Shown piece by piece: positions 1-33,038 of a stretch of 64,000 nucleotides of DNA (positions are counted from its first letter, which is position 1; every line of letters begins with the position of its first letter). The stretch comes from Agelas oroides (lineage: Eukaryota > Porifera > Demospongiae > Agelasida > Agelasidae), in NCBI GenBank assembly GCA_949130485.1, contig OX422188.1, forward strand, positions 7,967,443 to 8,031,442, written 5' to 3'. The position numbers and the translations under genes were made by a program. The notes under the pieces are model-generated. The model searched no databases and was not told where the DNA came from. It worked only from the letters and a program-made list of their open reading frames with translations.

Positions 1-1997
1 TCTTTTCTTTTTTACCCACACATAGGTTTGTTTGATAAGACAAAGATATCTGAACTAAGGGAGAGATGTCAGGAGATAGAAATGTAAGTCTATTGTCACA
101 TGTTCTACTAACAGACCTCCATCAGATTCTGCTGATCTAACCGTTGTCCCTCCCTTCCCTTTTCTCTCCCGCCTTCTTCCCCCTTGCCCCTTCCTTTTTC
201 CCTCTCTCCTTCCTCTCCTCCTGTGCTCATATCTCACCAACAGATTTAGTTCAAAGTCCAAGTTCGACAGATGGAAAATTAGGAAAGGTGAGTGCACTTC
301 TAGCTCATACTTGATATTCTCCTGACAACTCTTTCCATCATGTATTACGCTTGCAAATCAGCGTAATCTCTTAACTTCCGAGCCTAAAAGTGAAGCATAT
401 TTGCCACAGAGCTCACACTTACCTCAAGTTCAGATATACACGTACCGGCTTCAAATGCTCTTCATCTGTTATGCACACATAGTATGTAGTGACAGTACTA
501 TTACTTGCAATTAGCCTCATTCCCAGGCCAAGAACCGCCTTTACACTGCTACATGGCCAACCTAAGGGCTTTCTGTTACTTGCAGTAGGCTACAGTGAGT
601 GGTGGAAGGCTGGTCGGGGTCCTGGATAGCCTTGTTCCCAGGCTCCAGTTTTTGATCGCATACTGCAATCGATCAAAAACTGGAGCCAGGGAAGGCCTGG
701 GAACGAGGCTAGTCCTGGAAACAATGCTCCCTTCAGTATCTGAACACGCAGTGTCCCAACACAGAGTGACATCTAATACACCTAGATTTAGTCTCGGTCC
801 CAGACCCAAGACCAACCCCAGGTCTGGGGATGAGACTATGTAACTTAGATTTTATCCTCAGTCTATAGAATGACTACAATGGCACAAAGTATTTACGGTA
901 CCGTTGCTCTGTGTGTTCTCCAGGCTTGAAGAAGTGAAGCAAAGCTTCCAAAGTTTGAACATCTCCGTTTTTCATATCACATTATCTCCATTGTATTGTT
1001 TGTGCATGTGTGTTATTTATTCACTGTGTACTAATGCACCATAATGTTGCTGTACTGTACCGTAGCAGTGTTAGCAGCAGCTGTACGATGTGCATATTTC
1101 ATAAGATGTTTAGGGCTTGGCTCCTACCCTTTTTGACAGTTCTATATGTGCAGTACCAGTTAGGTGTATGCCAGATACAGCCTCATTCCCAGACTCTGGT
1201 GAGAGCCTGGGAATGAGGCTAGATGCCAGAGAAGGCAGGGCATGGTTGAACATGCAGGGTCATTGTTAATTGATTTTCTATTTCTCAATAGACAAATGCT
1301 CAGCTTTTACTGACAAAGGGTTTCATTTTTGAACTTAAGGTTTGGTCATTTGAAAAGGCTAAAGAACTCAAAATCAAATTAGTGATGACCTCTATTAGCA
1401 AAGATCAACTAATCAATTGCACACACTTAACAGTGTGTAACAAACTCCACTAACACGTGTAGCCGTTGACCAATTTTTATTACAGTCCACATCTACTGAA
1501 TAGTAATCTGGTATGGAATAAGTGATGCAACTTGGGGGATGAGGATAGCCTGATACCCAGGCCATGTACAATAGCAGAGGAATGTGACCTGAGTACAACT
1601 GAAGACTACTGTAGAAATCAGTAAGGTAAATCAGGAAAATTGCTTGACAAAGCCTCGATCTTTGAGTGACATACTGACCCCTAGCTCTCAGTAAGAGTTG
1701 TCTGTTGAGAGAATCGTGGGAAGATGAAATCACTTATTATAGCAGGGTCTCGGGGTAGTCTGGACCCAAGACTCCTTAAAGGTGTGGCTCGGGTCCAGAC
1801 TTCTCTTCAGGGTTAACAGATGGGTTGACATGGTTGATCTGGGTCAATTGCATGTATACTTGGCCGACCAAGCCACACCAGATTACTATATTTCAGTTGA
1901 TGTGGACTGTACAGCAATTGATTTAATTACAGAAATAATACAGCTACAATGTATAATAAAAAATTCCATAGTCAATAAAATTCAAATAAACTTGTGT
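1..1997. other. intergenic, repeat-rich, no gene recognised
   Basis: No convincing coding exon is seen. There is a purine/pyrimidine-biased tract near 140-220. Short hairpins of the window-wide AGCCTCGTTCCCAGGC family lie at about 628-712, 782-840 and 1179-1223. A hairpin with TAGTCTGGACCC arms lies at about 1755-1806. An inverted repeat pairs about 1478-1515 with about 1875-1915. The stretch from about 1890 onward is shared with about 11957 onward and marks the left border of the duplicated PTGR1 unit. Confidence 0.6.
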
Positions 1998-5451
<3,454 letters not shown>

Positions 5452-5518
5452 CCTGTTGCATTGCAACAGAACCTTGTAGCTGTGGTTATTTTTTTGCAAG
5501 GGCACATAAAAATTACTA

Positions 5519-5545
5519 CATATATAGCCTCGTGTCATTACGTCA
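5519..5545 (-). promoter_or_regulatory. TATA box plus TGACGTAA (CRE/bZIP-like) site of PTGR1 copy 1
   Basis: On the minus strand TATATATG (5526-5519) lies about 70 bp upstream of the start codon. TGACGTAA (5545-5538) lies just upstream of it. The same pair occurs at the same spacing in copy 2 but not in copies 3 and 4. Assignment as a promoter is inference from position and conservation. Confidence 0.55.
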
Positions 5546-5549
5546 CTAT

Positions 5550-7838
5550 CAGAGAGTCGGTAGACTCTCTATGTAGGGATGGCGCCGACGCGCAATATAT
5601 GCAATACTTAAGCAAAAGCCGTATAACTTCACCACAAATATGCTAAAAGCTTATTTAAGCGCCCAGCCTTCCTCTTTGAGTGCCTTTGTGATCAGCAAGA
5701 CTCATATAAGTGGCCAAAAGCCACGCGGAAGACAACTAAACGCAAAAGTGTGCGGTAGCAAAAGTGCCATTTTTCGTATTCTTTCTTTCTTCTTTCTTCT
5801 TTCTTTGTTCAGACCACTTGTCAAACGACGATAACTCCAAAACAGCTCAAGTACTCACCTTGATTTTAGCACGAAACTGATGTTCATCACAGCGCGCAGC
5901 TTCCCAACCACTCAGCGTCTTCATAGCTTCCAATTTACCCCGGTCAAGAAAAGCGATTCACAACACACTGAGGCTGCTGTCCGTTGCTTAGGACGCCATT
6001 TTCTAATTTTGTACGCATGCGCACACGAAGTCTCGCTCCCAGACCAAAGACCACGGTCATTGGTCTGGAAGCGAGACTAGTACGCGAAATCGCCAGCGGG
6101 CAGTACGCATAGCTGGCACTGTCTTTCCCCTCGCGGCATTGGGCAAGGCTTATGAACACCACGTAGGTAAGGCGCTACCTACTTGTAGCTACACTAAAAA
6201 TAGCCTACTCACAGCTTTAGTGAACTGTGAAGCTAGCATGCATGGTAAGTTGTCAGTATGATTGTTTTCTGTGCTGCAGCTGGTCAGTCGTCATGTGATT
6301 GACAACTGAATCATGAAATTGGTTTCACAAAGTTTGGTAGGGAGAGCGGTTGGCCCTTCATCAGGTTCTATTGGCTGTATTACACATTATTATTACATGC
6401 CTGGAACTATTCTGTCAACGCCATTTTAAGTTCTGGTGTTGTGGTTACACTTGAAATATTCTTCTTAGGCTTAGGTCTAACTAACTGAGATTAACATCAA
6501 AAAAGTACAGAAACAAGACTTAAAAAACATAAAAAATGTAAAAAGATGTAGGGATGGCATGCCAAAAAGTATGCAAACAAGGTAGGGATAATGCATGAAA
6601 GCAAAGGTCAACATATTGGCAAAGCCCCATCCCTACATCTTTTTCACACTGCAGTTAGACAGTGCATGGGGGTCTTCCTAAAACGTACCACAAGTTTACT
6701 CCAACCTTTACTGGCAGTTCATCAAGGCTGTAGCCTCGTTCTCAGGCCACTTCCTAGCTCCTCCCACATGGCCTGGGAACGAGGAGTATGATCCAGCATC
6801 TGTGTCTGTATAGCCCATAGGTATGTTTGCCTCGTACGTAGCTATCAGATAGCTACCAAGTACTATAGCTTTACTGTCCATATACTACTTGTAGTGACAG
6901 TGGCACCCTTTCTGATACAACCTAGACACTGAGCTTGAGTGGGCTGCAGACTAGTCATAGACAGTGTGTAAACTCAGGTAGGGTAGATGCTGGTATTATG
7001 AGACAGCTAAACTGAATGACTACTCATTAGTGTAATGTATTTTTTCAGTTCCATCTAAAGGTTTGAAACATTTCTCCTGAGAATGTACCACTTATAAAAT
7101 AAAATTCGTATTTTTCCTCCTAGGCAGTGGTTCTAAAAGTAAGAGCCTATGAAAATCACTTTTGCAGGTATTATGAGTCGACTGTTGGTATTATGAGTCA
7201 CCTGGTGCGTTGTTGATTGAAACATTTTTAGTTGGAGTTCAAACTGTATCCTAGCATTTAATAACCTCTCTTTGTGCTGATAGTAATTTTTCTTCACTAT
7301 AGAGCACCTTCCATTCTAACATGGTATTAATGTTAACATACACTGTTCAGGGTTCATAGTTTGGGATCCCTAAAATCATCAAACCTTGAAAAATACTACA
7401 GAGTGAACATATTTTGATGGGAAAGTTGCTAAATAATGGCACCTGTATGTACTCTAAATGGACGTCGAGTTTGGTAATTTTTGGAGTAAAAGTTATATGT
7501 GAACCCATAATACCCTCTGACTCATAATACCTGCATCTACCCTACTCATGCTAACTGCATGGATGGGTGCAGATTCAGCTCTCAACTCAAGCACGCTAAC
7601 TGCAGTGTGAAAAAGATGTAGGGATGGGGCTTTGCCAATATGTTGACCTTTGCTTTCATGCATTATCCCTACCTTGTTTGCATACTTTTTGGCATGCCAT
7701 CCCTACATCTTTTTACATTTTTTATGTTTTTTAAGTCTTGTCTCTATTTGTGGTGAAGTTATACGGCTTTTGCTTAATAAGTATTGCATATATTGCGCGT
7801 CGGCGCCATCCCCACATAGAGAGTCTACCGACTCTCTG
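5550..7838. mobile_element. non-autonomous inverted-repeat element with a nested insertion
   Basis: The right arm (about 7600-7838) is the reverse complement of two separated left pieces, about 5550-5640 and about 6511-6657. It therefore looks like an element of about 1.4 kb with arms of about 240 bp, whose left arm was split by about 870 bp (5641-6510). The ends carry AGAGAGTCGGTAGACTCTCT. The element begins a few bases upstream of the TGACGTAA site of PTGR1 copy 1; copy 2 lacks it at the equivalent place. No transposase is seen. The nested piece contains a hairpin at about 6030-6081. Confidence 0.7.
6732..6786. repeat. hairpin element, AGCCTCGTTCCCAGGC family
   Basis: An inverted pair of TAGCCTCGTTCTCAGGCC and GGCCTGGGAACGAGG surrounds a short loop. 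It sits in the interior of the 5550-7838 element. Confidence 0.6.
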
Positions 7839-8446
7839 ATTAGACATTAGCCATGGGAGGCTAGGGAGCAGAGCTAGCAGGGGAAATAGTCTCGTTCCCA
7901 GACTACAGAGGGAAGGGGCTGCAACTAGTTCCCTTCAGTTAACCTCTTTGTAGGAGAGAAGCACCCTCACAGTTCCCAGGCCCCCAACCCTAATTTGAAT
8001 AACAGAGTAGTGCCAAATGGAGTTCTAGCTTCAATCATATTCTACTCCAACAAAAGCTAGTATAACCACCATGCTTGGTGTGCGATAATTGGTCATAGCA
8101 CAAATAAATTGCATATTGATGGTATGAGATGAATGAGAGGAAAGTGAAAAGCTACTCTTCCCCCTCCCCCCCCCCCCCCCCCAAGACAACGGGTATTTAT
8201 TCTCACGTGAGAACCCTCAAAGGTAGAGAGGGGGTAGAGAGACCTTAATTGAGCGTGGGCGTATCCGAAACTCAGAACAGGAAAAAGAGTGAAGGTAGCG
8301 GCCAACTTACTACATGTATCTAGTTATCGGGGGTTGAATATCATACACACCGAGCGTTGAACGCACAGTTGGTTGAAAAACGCGCAAAACGTTGCCTTTC
8401 TGTTTTAGTCCTATTTCGATTACGTCATGCCTACGTAGAATAGATA

Positions 8447-8575
8447 CCAGGCTCTCCACGCGTGTACAACTCGCGTTCCGGGAGAGCCTGGGAACGAGGC
8501 TATACCAGGCTCTCTCCGCGCATGCACAAGTTCAATTTCGCGTTCCGGAGCGGAGGAGCCTGGGAACGAGGCTAA
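8447..8575. repeat. two adjacent hairpin elements, AGCCTCGTTCCCAGGC family
   Basis: Two consecutive units each begin with ACCAGGCTCTC and end with GAGCCTGGGAACGAGGCTA. The interiors contain CGCGTTCCGG. The tandem arrangement suggests insertion of one copy next to another or a local duplication. Confidence 0.6.
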
Positions 8576-8645
8576 AGTAGGTGTGAGTCGTGAATAAAAT
8601 TTCGTGTGAATGTGTAGTGTGGACATGTGGCTGCGCGCGTTTAAG

Positions 8646-8755
8646 TAGCCTCGTCCCCAGACCACTCCGGCACTCCCAGATTTTATCTCGCAGCCGTGGA
8701 GAAAAATCCATGGCTGCGAGATAAAATCTGGGAGCGGCCTGGGGACGAGGCTAGC
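8646..8755. repeat. long-arm hairpin element
   Basis: Near-perfect inverted repeat. The left arm begins GTAGCCTCGTCCCCAGACC and the right arm ends GGCCTGGGGACGAGGCTA. The arms continue inward through ATTTTATCTCGCAGCC and its complement. A related, more degraded copy is at about 14836-14924. Confidence 0.7.
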
Positions 8756-9586
8756 GTTAAGTGTGGTACGATAAACTTGTAAGTATTCGTGGCGTCTCAA
8801 CTATGAGCAGATGATATTACCTCTTGTCTGCTTTCCCTTCTCATCCCCTTCCATTCCTCTCTTCCTTCACCCCTTGGACTACTGGACTGACCATAATATT
8901 GCAAATCCAATTCTAAAAACCTATCTGATCCCACTGGTAGACTTGAAAGTAGCTCCTTGGAGATAGTCTATAATATCGTAAGACTGGAGATAGCCTGGTA
9001 CCCGGCCGTTTTTCGCGCGCGCCGGGGACGAGGCTAGACTGAACTTTGCTACAATCCTGTCATGCACACTGTCAGAAAGATTGTGACCTCTAAAGCATAT
9101 ATTAGCTACATCAAGAGTGCATAAAAAGGCTACATATATCTCATGTGCAGGTGACATTACTTATATCTGTACAGAAGCGTGGCACAGAGAAGTAGTATGC
9201 TAAGGGTCCACCAAGAAGACTTAGTATGTGGAAGCATTGGTGCATCATTGTTCTGTGAGGCTGTTGATGATAGCCTGCAAAACAATGTGACATTCAATGT
9301 ACTTGAAATGGTTGCAGCATTGACAAGTAGTACAGCTCCATACAGAGCTACAGTTACAGTCATCAGGCCGGTGGTACAACACAGATAGTTCTGGTGAAAA
9401 CCAACAGCTCTGTGCTATGCTTCTGTATAGCTACTGCAGAAGTTTTCAGGTTGGTTAAGGGAAAGGCTGCCAGTAGTACATGTAGTCCAGTCCAGTTCAT
9501 TGTTTATAGACTCCCTTTAGGATTGTTCTTTGCAAAAATTGTTGGGTCTAAGCGAGCAGTTGTAAAAAATGGATCAAAGTAATTAA

Positions 9587-10024
9587 GGAGAAAAGACCCA
9601 CAACTTCAGATATGAATGTTATGTCACCACATAATGAATCCATCTGATCAATTTTCTCTTTACTCAATTGTAGCTACAACATACCACCAACGACAGCTGG
9701 CATAAAACAGCTGAAGCATCTTGCAATATCATAATCTACCACCTTATATGGTCCAAAAGATCAACTGGTTTTGAAGGTTTTTGAAGGGTTTTTTTTGCTG
9801 GAGAAAAGACCCACAACTTCAGATATGAATATTGCAGCAGTTATGTCACCACATAATGAATCCATCTGATCAATTTTCTCTTACTCAATTTTAGCTACAA
9901 CATACCACCAACAACAGCTGGCATAAAACAGCTGACCATTCCAAAGTTGAGAAGCATCTTGCAATATCATAATCTACCACCTTATATGGTCCAAAAGATC
10001 AACTGGTTTTGAAGGGTTTTTTGC
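9587..10024. repeat. tandem duplication of a 210-225 bp unit
   Basis: The segment starting GGAGAAAAGACCCACAAC at 9587 recurs from about 9800 to 10024 with small insertions or deletions. No coding content is recognised. Confidence 0.8.
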
Positions 10025-10969
10025 TGCGACATGGAAGAACTGTAGCAGTAACAAAAAGAAAAGAAGGTCAGCTTAAGGACCAGTTGATACAGTTGACCTA
10101 TGATATCATATTTGAACAACGGTACATCAATGTGTCATCACATGTTTACTGCAAACAAACATACACACTTTAGGATATACTTCACCACATTTTATCCGAC
10201 TACCCCTCCACATAAAATGTGAATCTGACCTCCATACCTTATTTCAGCCTTTGATCACGCTATTAGATCAAATGACAAATCAACGTAAAGAGGATGATGA
10301 CAGAGCTCCTATACATATGAAAAAGGTGTCATCTTCTGACAACACCCTGGCTGGACAGACAACACAAACTAAAGGTACACTGGTCAAGAGAGGAAATAGG
10401 AGATACCAGGTGGAGGTCAGGATGGTATGTAGCTAGTCGTATCTAATCACTGGACTGGATTGTGGACTGGATTGCTGGACTGGATTGATGGACTGGATTG
10501 TTGAACAGAGTTTTGAACTAAAATGAGTTTTTTATGTTACACGAGGGACAGTTGAATGAGTCAATGGTGGGAGGCATGCCTTTAGACCCCATACATAATT
10601 ATGCAATCACTGGCATGGCCACATTACTCTGAGATAACTCAGACACAATAACAGTTAAAAACTGTTCATTGTCTGATAGTGGATAGAATAGTGGATGGAA
10701 AGACAAGGATAAAGATTAATGTCCAGAGGGTACCTACCCAACAAAGCATCTGTCTTGACGGTAAACTTCCTTAAGGAAATGTAGGAATGGAGTAGGATAA
10801 TTGTCCAGAGGGTACATATAACAAGTACACACTGTGCATTACTGTCATGACACAACAGGACAGAAGATATGATGATTTGTCTCAGGGTTAATAGGCGTGA
10901 TTTGCAATTGTAATATGTCTTGAAGGTGATTCATCAAACTTAATCAAAGTCTAAAGGATTTTCCTACAT

Positions 10970-11240
10970 TGTTTTGAGGGTCACTCCTCTGCGTAGTAAC
11001 ATTATTGTCCATGAGAGGGTATCCCACCAGCAAATTATCTGTCTTGAGGGTCAAAATATCGTACAATTATTGTCCAGAGGGTATCCCACCAGCAAATTAT
11101 CTGTCTTGAAGGTCAAAATATCATACAATTATTGTCCAGAGGGTATCCCACCAGCAAATTATGTCTTGAGGGTCAAAATGCCATACAATTATTGTCGTGA
11201 GGGTATCTCACCAGTAATTTGTCTATCTTGAGGGTCAAAA
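10970..11240. repeat. 62-bp minisatellite, about four copies
   Basis: GGTATCCCACCAGCAAATTA recurs at about 11018, 11080 and 11142, with a diverged copy at about 11202. Copies are joined by TTGAGGGTCAAAAT and ATTATTGTCCAGAG. Diverged GTCTTGAGGGT motifs continue to about 11480. Confidence 0.8.
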
Positions 11241-12064
11241 TGCCAAAAATGGTGTATGCATGGAAAGAGATATGCAAAGTAAGATTATTGTCTAGACACT
11301 ATCTAACCACCACACACATTAAGAGGATAGAAGAGATGATGATTTGTCTTGAGGGTATTTGTAGCCAAAATTAATAATGTCCGGAGGGTCACATGCAATT
11401 TTAATACATCTTGAGGGTAATTCTTCAAATCAATTAAGGTCTTGAGGGTTTTTTGCAAAATTAATTGAAGTCTTGGGGGTGTACCCAAATTCACTCTTGT
11501 ATGGGGGTGTATCTTTAATAAATGGAATAGCCCATTGCGTTGCCTCACCTCGGTCTGTTGTGCGTCTTCGCTCTCGGTCTCTTTCTTGCCGACGCTGCAG
11601 TCTGGTAGTAGCCCTTTCCTCTCGCTGAAGACGCAATCTCTCTCTCGCACTCAGTAGATCCACTGTCGTTGAAGAAGATAATGAGGACTCCATGGATCAT
11701 AATTGGGGCGAGCCTGACTTATTTGTATCAGAGGCATATTAGACCGTATAGTGTACTGGTCCTTAAATGAAGTGGCTAGTGGAAGAGTGGTTTAGGGTTA
11801 GGGCTAGGGCCAGGGAATACAGTTCTTTCCTTTCTTCTTTTTTTTTTTTTGTTGTTTAGTTTCTAAGTTTTTTTTGGTCTTATTCCGGCCCTCCTTATTC
11901 TGGCCCTAAATAAGCCTATTATTTTTGTTATGGATGGTGTGCCATACGCCCCAACTATTTCAGTTGATGTGGACTGTACAGCAATTGATTTAATTACAGA
12001 AATAATAAGCTACAATGTATAATAAAAAAATTCCATAGTCAATAAAATTCAAATAAACTTGTGT

Positions 12065-16555
<4,491 letters not shown>

Positions 16556-16904
16556 CCTGTTGCACTGCAACAGCGCCTTCTAGCTGCAGTGCAGTTATTT
16601 TTTGGAAGGGCACATAAAATTACTATATATAGCCTCATTCATTACGTCACTATTTCTATATTTAGTCATTAACCGCATTGTGCTATATAGTTGCCCACAT
16701 GTATTTTAATAGCTTCATGCAATGTAAATAATTGCCCACTATTTGGGTCTGTGGCTATATATTCATGTGCATTAGTAACTGTTATGGACAGGAGTCTACT
16801 GCTCACCTGGTATAATTGAAAGAACTCAAACACAGAAATAATGATATGCAAATTATTGCAAATATTATAGCTTACAGATATTCTAGTATATCAAAAACTT
16901 GTGT
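16556..16904. other. intergenic, promoter side of PTGR1 copy 2
   Basis: About 350 bp between the copy 2 start and the copy 3 stop. On the minus strand it holds a TATATATA box (16631-16624) and TGACGTAA (16649-16642), matching copy 1. Nothing else is recognised. Confidence 0.5.
16624..16649 (-). promoter_or_regulatory. TATA box plus TGACGTAA site of PTGR1 copy 2
   Basis: Both motifs lie 69-94 bp upstream of the start codon, with the same order and spacing as in copy 1. Function is inferred. Confidence 0.55.
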
Positions 16905-21001
<4,097 letters not shown>

Positions 21002-21743
21002 CCTGTTGCACTACAACAGAACTTTGTAGCTACAATTGTGACTTAGCCTTCGTACAACGATTGCCACTAGATGCACTGGCCAAGTCCACGTCCAGTCCTC
21101 ACGATCATACGGCTTCCAAGCCCCGCCCACTGGGTGCAACTGCGCATGCGCAAATAAGAACTGTGGCACCATATGGTGGAACACACCTGGACGAGGATGG
21201 AATGTGGGGATGTTATGAGAAGTCTTACAGAACTGAACGTTTCAATTTTAACAAGAAGAGAAAAATACCCAGTTTTTTTTGTTGATAATGCTTGTAGAAA
21301 CCTGTCCTGTACCTGTTCAATGCTCCTTGTGAGTTATGTCCTTATTCACCATTGATAGACTTCAGCTCCAACCAGAGGACACGCAGTTAATGCATGACCA
21401 TGGTTTCTGTGTAAAGGAAGCTCATTACATACATACAGCCTTGTCATCACATCATGCTTAGTTGTGCTATAGTGTGTGTGTATATTCCAGCATGCATTCT
21501 CTGCACTGTAAGCTTATGCAGGCCCATTTAAATCAAAGTTTCTTTTAAAAACCCTTTCACTCTACTAACATCACAACTACAGTATACATGCTAGTAGTGT
21601 ATTTAACGTGTCATGAACGTCACATACAATACCACAATAATTATTCACCTGTGAACAAACTGGCCACAGCAACAATATTAAAAAGCATCTAATGGCACAC
21701 TAATTTTCATCGCATTCTACACTGCTGTTTCACTGTTGCCATA
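21002..21743. other. intergenic between PTGR1 copy 3 start and membrane-protein gene stop
   Basis: The first 150 bp is the copy 3 promoter region with an NRF1-like palindrome. The rest shows no gene. Confidence 0.5.
21141..21152. promoter_or_regulatory. NRF1-like palindrome upstream of PTGR1 copy 3
   Basis: TGCGCATGCGCA matches the known consensus of the nuclear respiratory factor 1 family. It lies 140 bp upstream of the copy 3 start codon. Binding is inferred. Confidence 0.5.
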
Positions 21744-22829
21744 TCAGGCATCACGAGGCTCATTCAAGTAACCAGCTACAACTCGGTGGAGTTTGCTAAC
21801 GATGGTTGCTCCAATCCAGTCACCACCCAATGCACCAAGCAATGTCAGCAGACCATCAGCAAGAATTAGCATCAATCCACCACCTACTAACACTATCACA
21901 GTGTGTACTCCTCCCAAGAGTGGACGTGGGATCACCCAGCTTGCAATCCTAAACACAATCATGTGACCAATCATACGAGATGTGACACAACCAACGATTG
22001 ACCCGACTACTCCTCCTCCTCGTCTGATGATGTAATCCTGCAGAGGAGTGCCACGCTTCTTTCTCCACCAGTAGCATGACAACAGGGTGTCAACAGCCCC
22101 ACATGAAACAGCGTATGTGATTTCTTGTCCACAATTCCAGATAACCTTATGGATCTCCTCGCTTGCGATTTGTCTCACTGTCTCCTCTGTGATCGGTTTC
22201 ATACTCACTTGCCCGCTTTCTCCTGCAAGAAAAGAACAAAATTTGTACTCACAACATAGCCATGACATTGTATCTTTCTGAGGTAATACCAGAAATTAGG
22301 GTTTGTGCATGTTGGAGTGGGAAATGTAACACACACCTCTTAGCCAAACTGGGTGGGGCTGGGAACGAGGCTAACTAAAAGTGAACCCCCTAAGGGGAAT
22401 GTCTCTGAACCTGATTGTTGTACTGAGTTGTACCTCCCTCCCAAAAATAGTTAATAGAACATCACACTTGAATTTGTTTTTTTAAGGGAGCATCTACAAA
22501 CTGGGAGTGAGGGGTAGAGGGAGTGAGAACATGTTTAGTCGAGCATGTACATTACACAGTACTAGCTAGAACATTACGGGAAGAGGGGTGGGAGAGATAG
22601 CTTATGTCACAATGACTTTCGAATAAAATAGTTTGCAGATGCTCCCCGACTGACACTCCAAAAGTTGTCATCTGATGATATAACAGAGTGTATGCCACTC
22701 ACCATTTACAAATGGCAGTCTGAACCAGGACCACAGGTAGTCGATGAGGAACATGTCGTCAATATTATTGTACACTGTGTCTATGATCTCACACAGAAGT
22801 CTGTGCACAAAAGCTTGGCCCACCTGCAT
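21744..22829 (-). CDS. unrecognised glycine-rich membrane protein, two exons
   Basis: Exon 1 is 22829-22703 with donor AATG|GTGAGTG. Exon 2 is 22222-21744 with acceptor TTGCAG. Together they are 606 nt, or 201 aa. The start is uncertain: an upstream Met at 22964 would give 246 aa but would make the NRF1-like site coding, so I prefer 22829. The first half is amphipathic, with IDTVYNNIDDMFLIDYLW and then EETVRQIASEEIHKVIW. The second half has glycine-spaced hydrophobic segments: RRGGGVVGSIVGCVTSR, then VHTVIVLVGGGLMLILADGL and LLGALGGDWIGATIV. This is consistent with two or three membrane segments packed by glycines. No family is recognised and no function is assigned. It is divergent from PTGR1 copy 4 and sits inside the PTGR1 array. 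Confidence 0.6.
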
Positions 22830-22892
22830 GTGATCATCACAAACATTGAGCACACGGTGCACACTGGAGGTCGAAAGTGCAACCGAGACTAT

Positions 22893-22904
22893 TGCGCATG
22901 CGCA
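22893..22904. promoter_or_regulatory. NRF1-like palindrome in a shared divergent promoter
   Basis: TGCGCATGCGCA lies between the membrane-protein gene (minus) and PTGR1 copy 4 (plus). The start codons are about 305 bp apart. No TATA box is evident on either side, as expected for an NRF1-type bidirectional promoter. Confidence 0.5.
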
Positions 22905-23133
22905 GTAGATGTCAGACCGTACACAGCAGTGCAGGTACGTAGGCACAGGCTGCAAGCTGGGCACAGCGCAGTCCTGCTAGACCTAATTTCAACCGTGCGA
23001 AAGAAACAAAAAGTCGACTTGGCGGTTTATGTCAGTGCCAGATTGTGTTTGCACGAATGCAGTCAAATGCCCAGCCCCCTTCCCGAAATTATGAGGGTTG
23101 GGCCCGAGACTAACCGCTAACGTCAGTGCAAGG

Positions 23134-27538
<4,405 letters not shown>

Positions 27539-28264
27539 ACTTGAGTTGGTGGTGTGCTGGTTTGACCAGAATATCTGGGCGGAGTTTTATTGCTACAACT
27601 TTGGAGACTCATGTCAGTATTATTGCTGTTTCTGTGCTCATGTCAAATTCATGTTACACAACGTATGTTGACCCAACTTCAAAGTATACGTGACCCCCCT
27701 AGCTCTCTTCTCCCATAATACTCTGCATGGTGCTGTTTGCATGCATGTATATACAAGCTATTGGCCTTTAATAGCACAATGTTGTGGTGCAGTCGTGAGG
27801 TACATCCTGTGTAGACTAAGATCAAGGATAGCCTCATATTGAGGACCATGTAGGAGAGGAAGAGAGGCCTGGAATCCACTGTTTGTGCATGTGCAAACTG
27901 GATGCCAGGCTAGGGAGTAACACTGCACAACATGCATGCATGTGCAATCATAATATCATTTGAGGAACAATATATCATAACGCAGAAATTTCATGCACAG
28001 GTGCGTACAAAACTAAGACACTTGGGGTTTACACACGTGTAGTTACAACATGGCACATGTACACATACATGCGTCTATATAAACACACTGAGATTTATAC
28101 AATGCTAGAACACACATCATAGTTGACTTACAAACTCTGGAGTACGCTCTAAGAGAACATACACCTGTACTAAAAATACATGTGTGTAACATGCACACAC
28201 AGACTAAAACCTGACATAATATTTCACCTGCGAAGACCAATCATTCACACACAAACCGAACACG
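27539..28264. other. convergent intergenic region, PTGR1 copy 4 to uridine phosphorylase
   Basis: Contains the 3' flanks of both genes. No additional gene is seen. Confidence 0.5.
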
Positions 28265-32640
<4,376 letters not shown>

Positions 32641-33038
32641 CTCGGCAAGATTGCTTGTTCGTCTTCAGTCCGTTCCAAAGTGGAACGAGATTCTTATTGT
32701 ACTGGTCTCGTTCCCATGCTACACCACGTTTGTGATTTACGGACGTGAACCGGATTTCAGAGTATTTTGTAAGCCACAACATAGATAATAGAGCTACGAA
32801 CAGTGCTCTATTATCTATGGCCACAGTGAGTGGTGTTCTGTAAATTGTTAAGTTGCCATCTCATGCTAGCCTCATACCCAAGCTCTTTGGTCCTAAGAGC
32901 TGGCTATATGGTGCCACCTCTAACCATGCCATGACATTCACCCAAAATATACCTAACTCCAATCCCAGCCTGAAGCTGAAGTTGCTTACAGACTGCAACA
33001 CAATAAACAGCATAGAAACACAACACAACTCTACTTTT
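32641..33038. other. short intergenic, RING gene 3' end to UPP start
   Basis: Holds the UPP promoter side and a hairpin at about 32780-32821 (CATAGATAATAGAGC with complement). No further gene is seen. Confidence 0.5.

Larger units (their letters stand above)
7839..12064. other. intergenic between PTGR1 copies 1 and 2
   Basis: Contents in order: a poly-C tract near 8165-8182; a copy (about 8230-8460) of sequence found inverted at about 15865-16060; several hairpin elements (8447-9037); a 210-225 bp duplication; a repeated TGGACTGGATTG tract (about 10445-10505) resembling the ends of the element at 42215-42829; and a 62-bp minisatellite. Two open stretches look faintly protein-like but have no recognised family: plus strand about 10251-10436, Lys/Arg/Asp-rich, and minus strand 11693-11430, with an Arg/Glu-rich predicted helix. 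Neither is called as a gene. A telomere-like TTAGGG tract near 11790-11805 is too short to mean anything. Confidence 0.5.

Noticed and set aside
10251-10436. Plus-strand frame LITLLDQMTNQRKEDDD and onward as a possible exon
   Set aside because: An acceptor-like CAG precedes it, but no family match and no phase-compatible partner exon could be found.
11430-11693. Minus-strand Arg/Glu-rich frame (RLRLQREERATTRLQRR) as a transposon or regulator fragment
   Set aside because: Composition alone suggests a basic helix. Its second half runs through repeat DNA and no domain is recognised.
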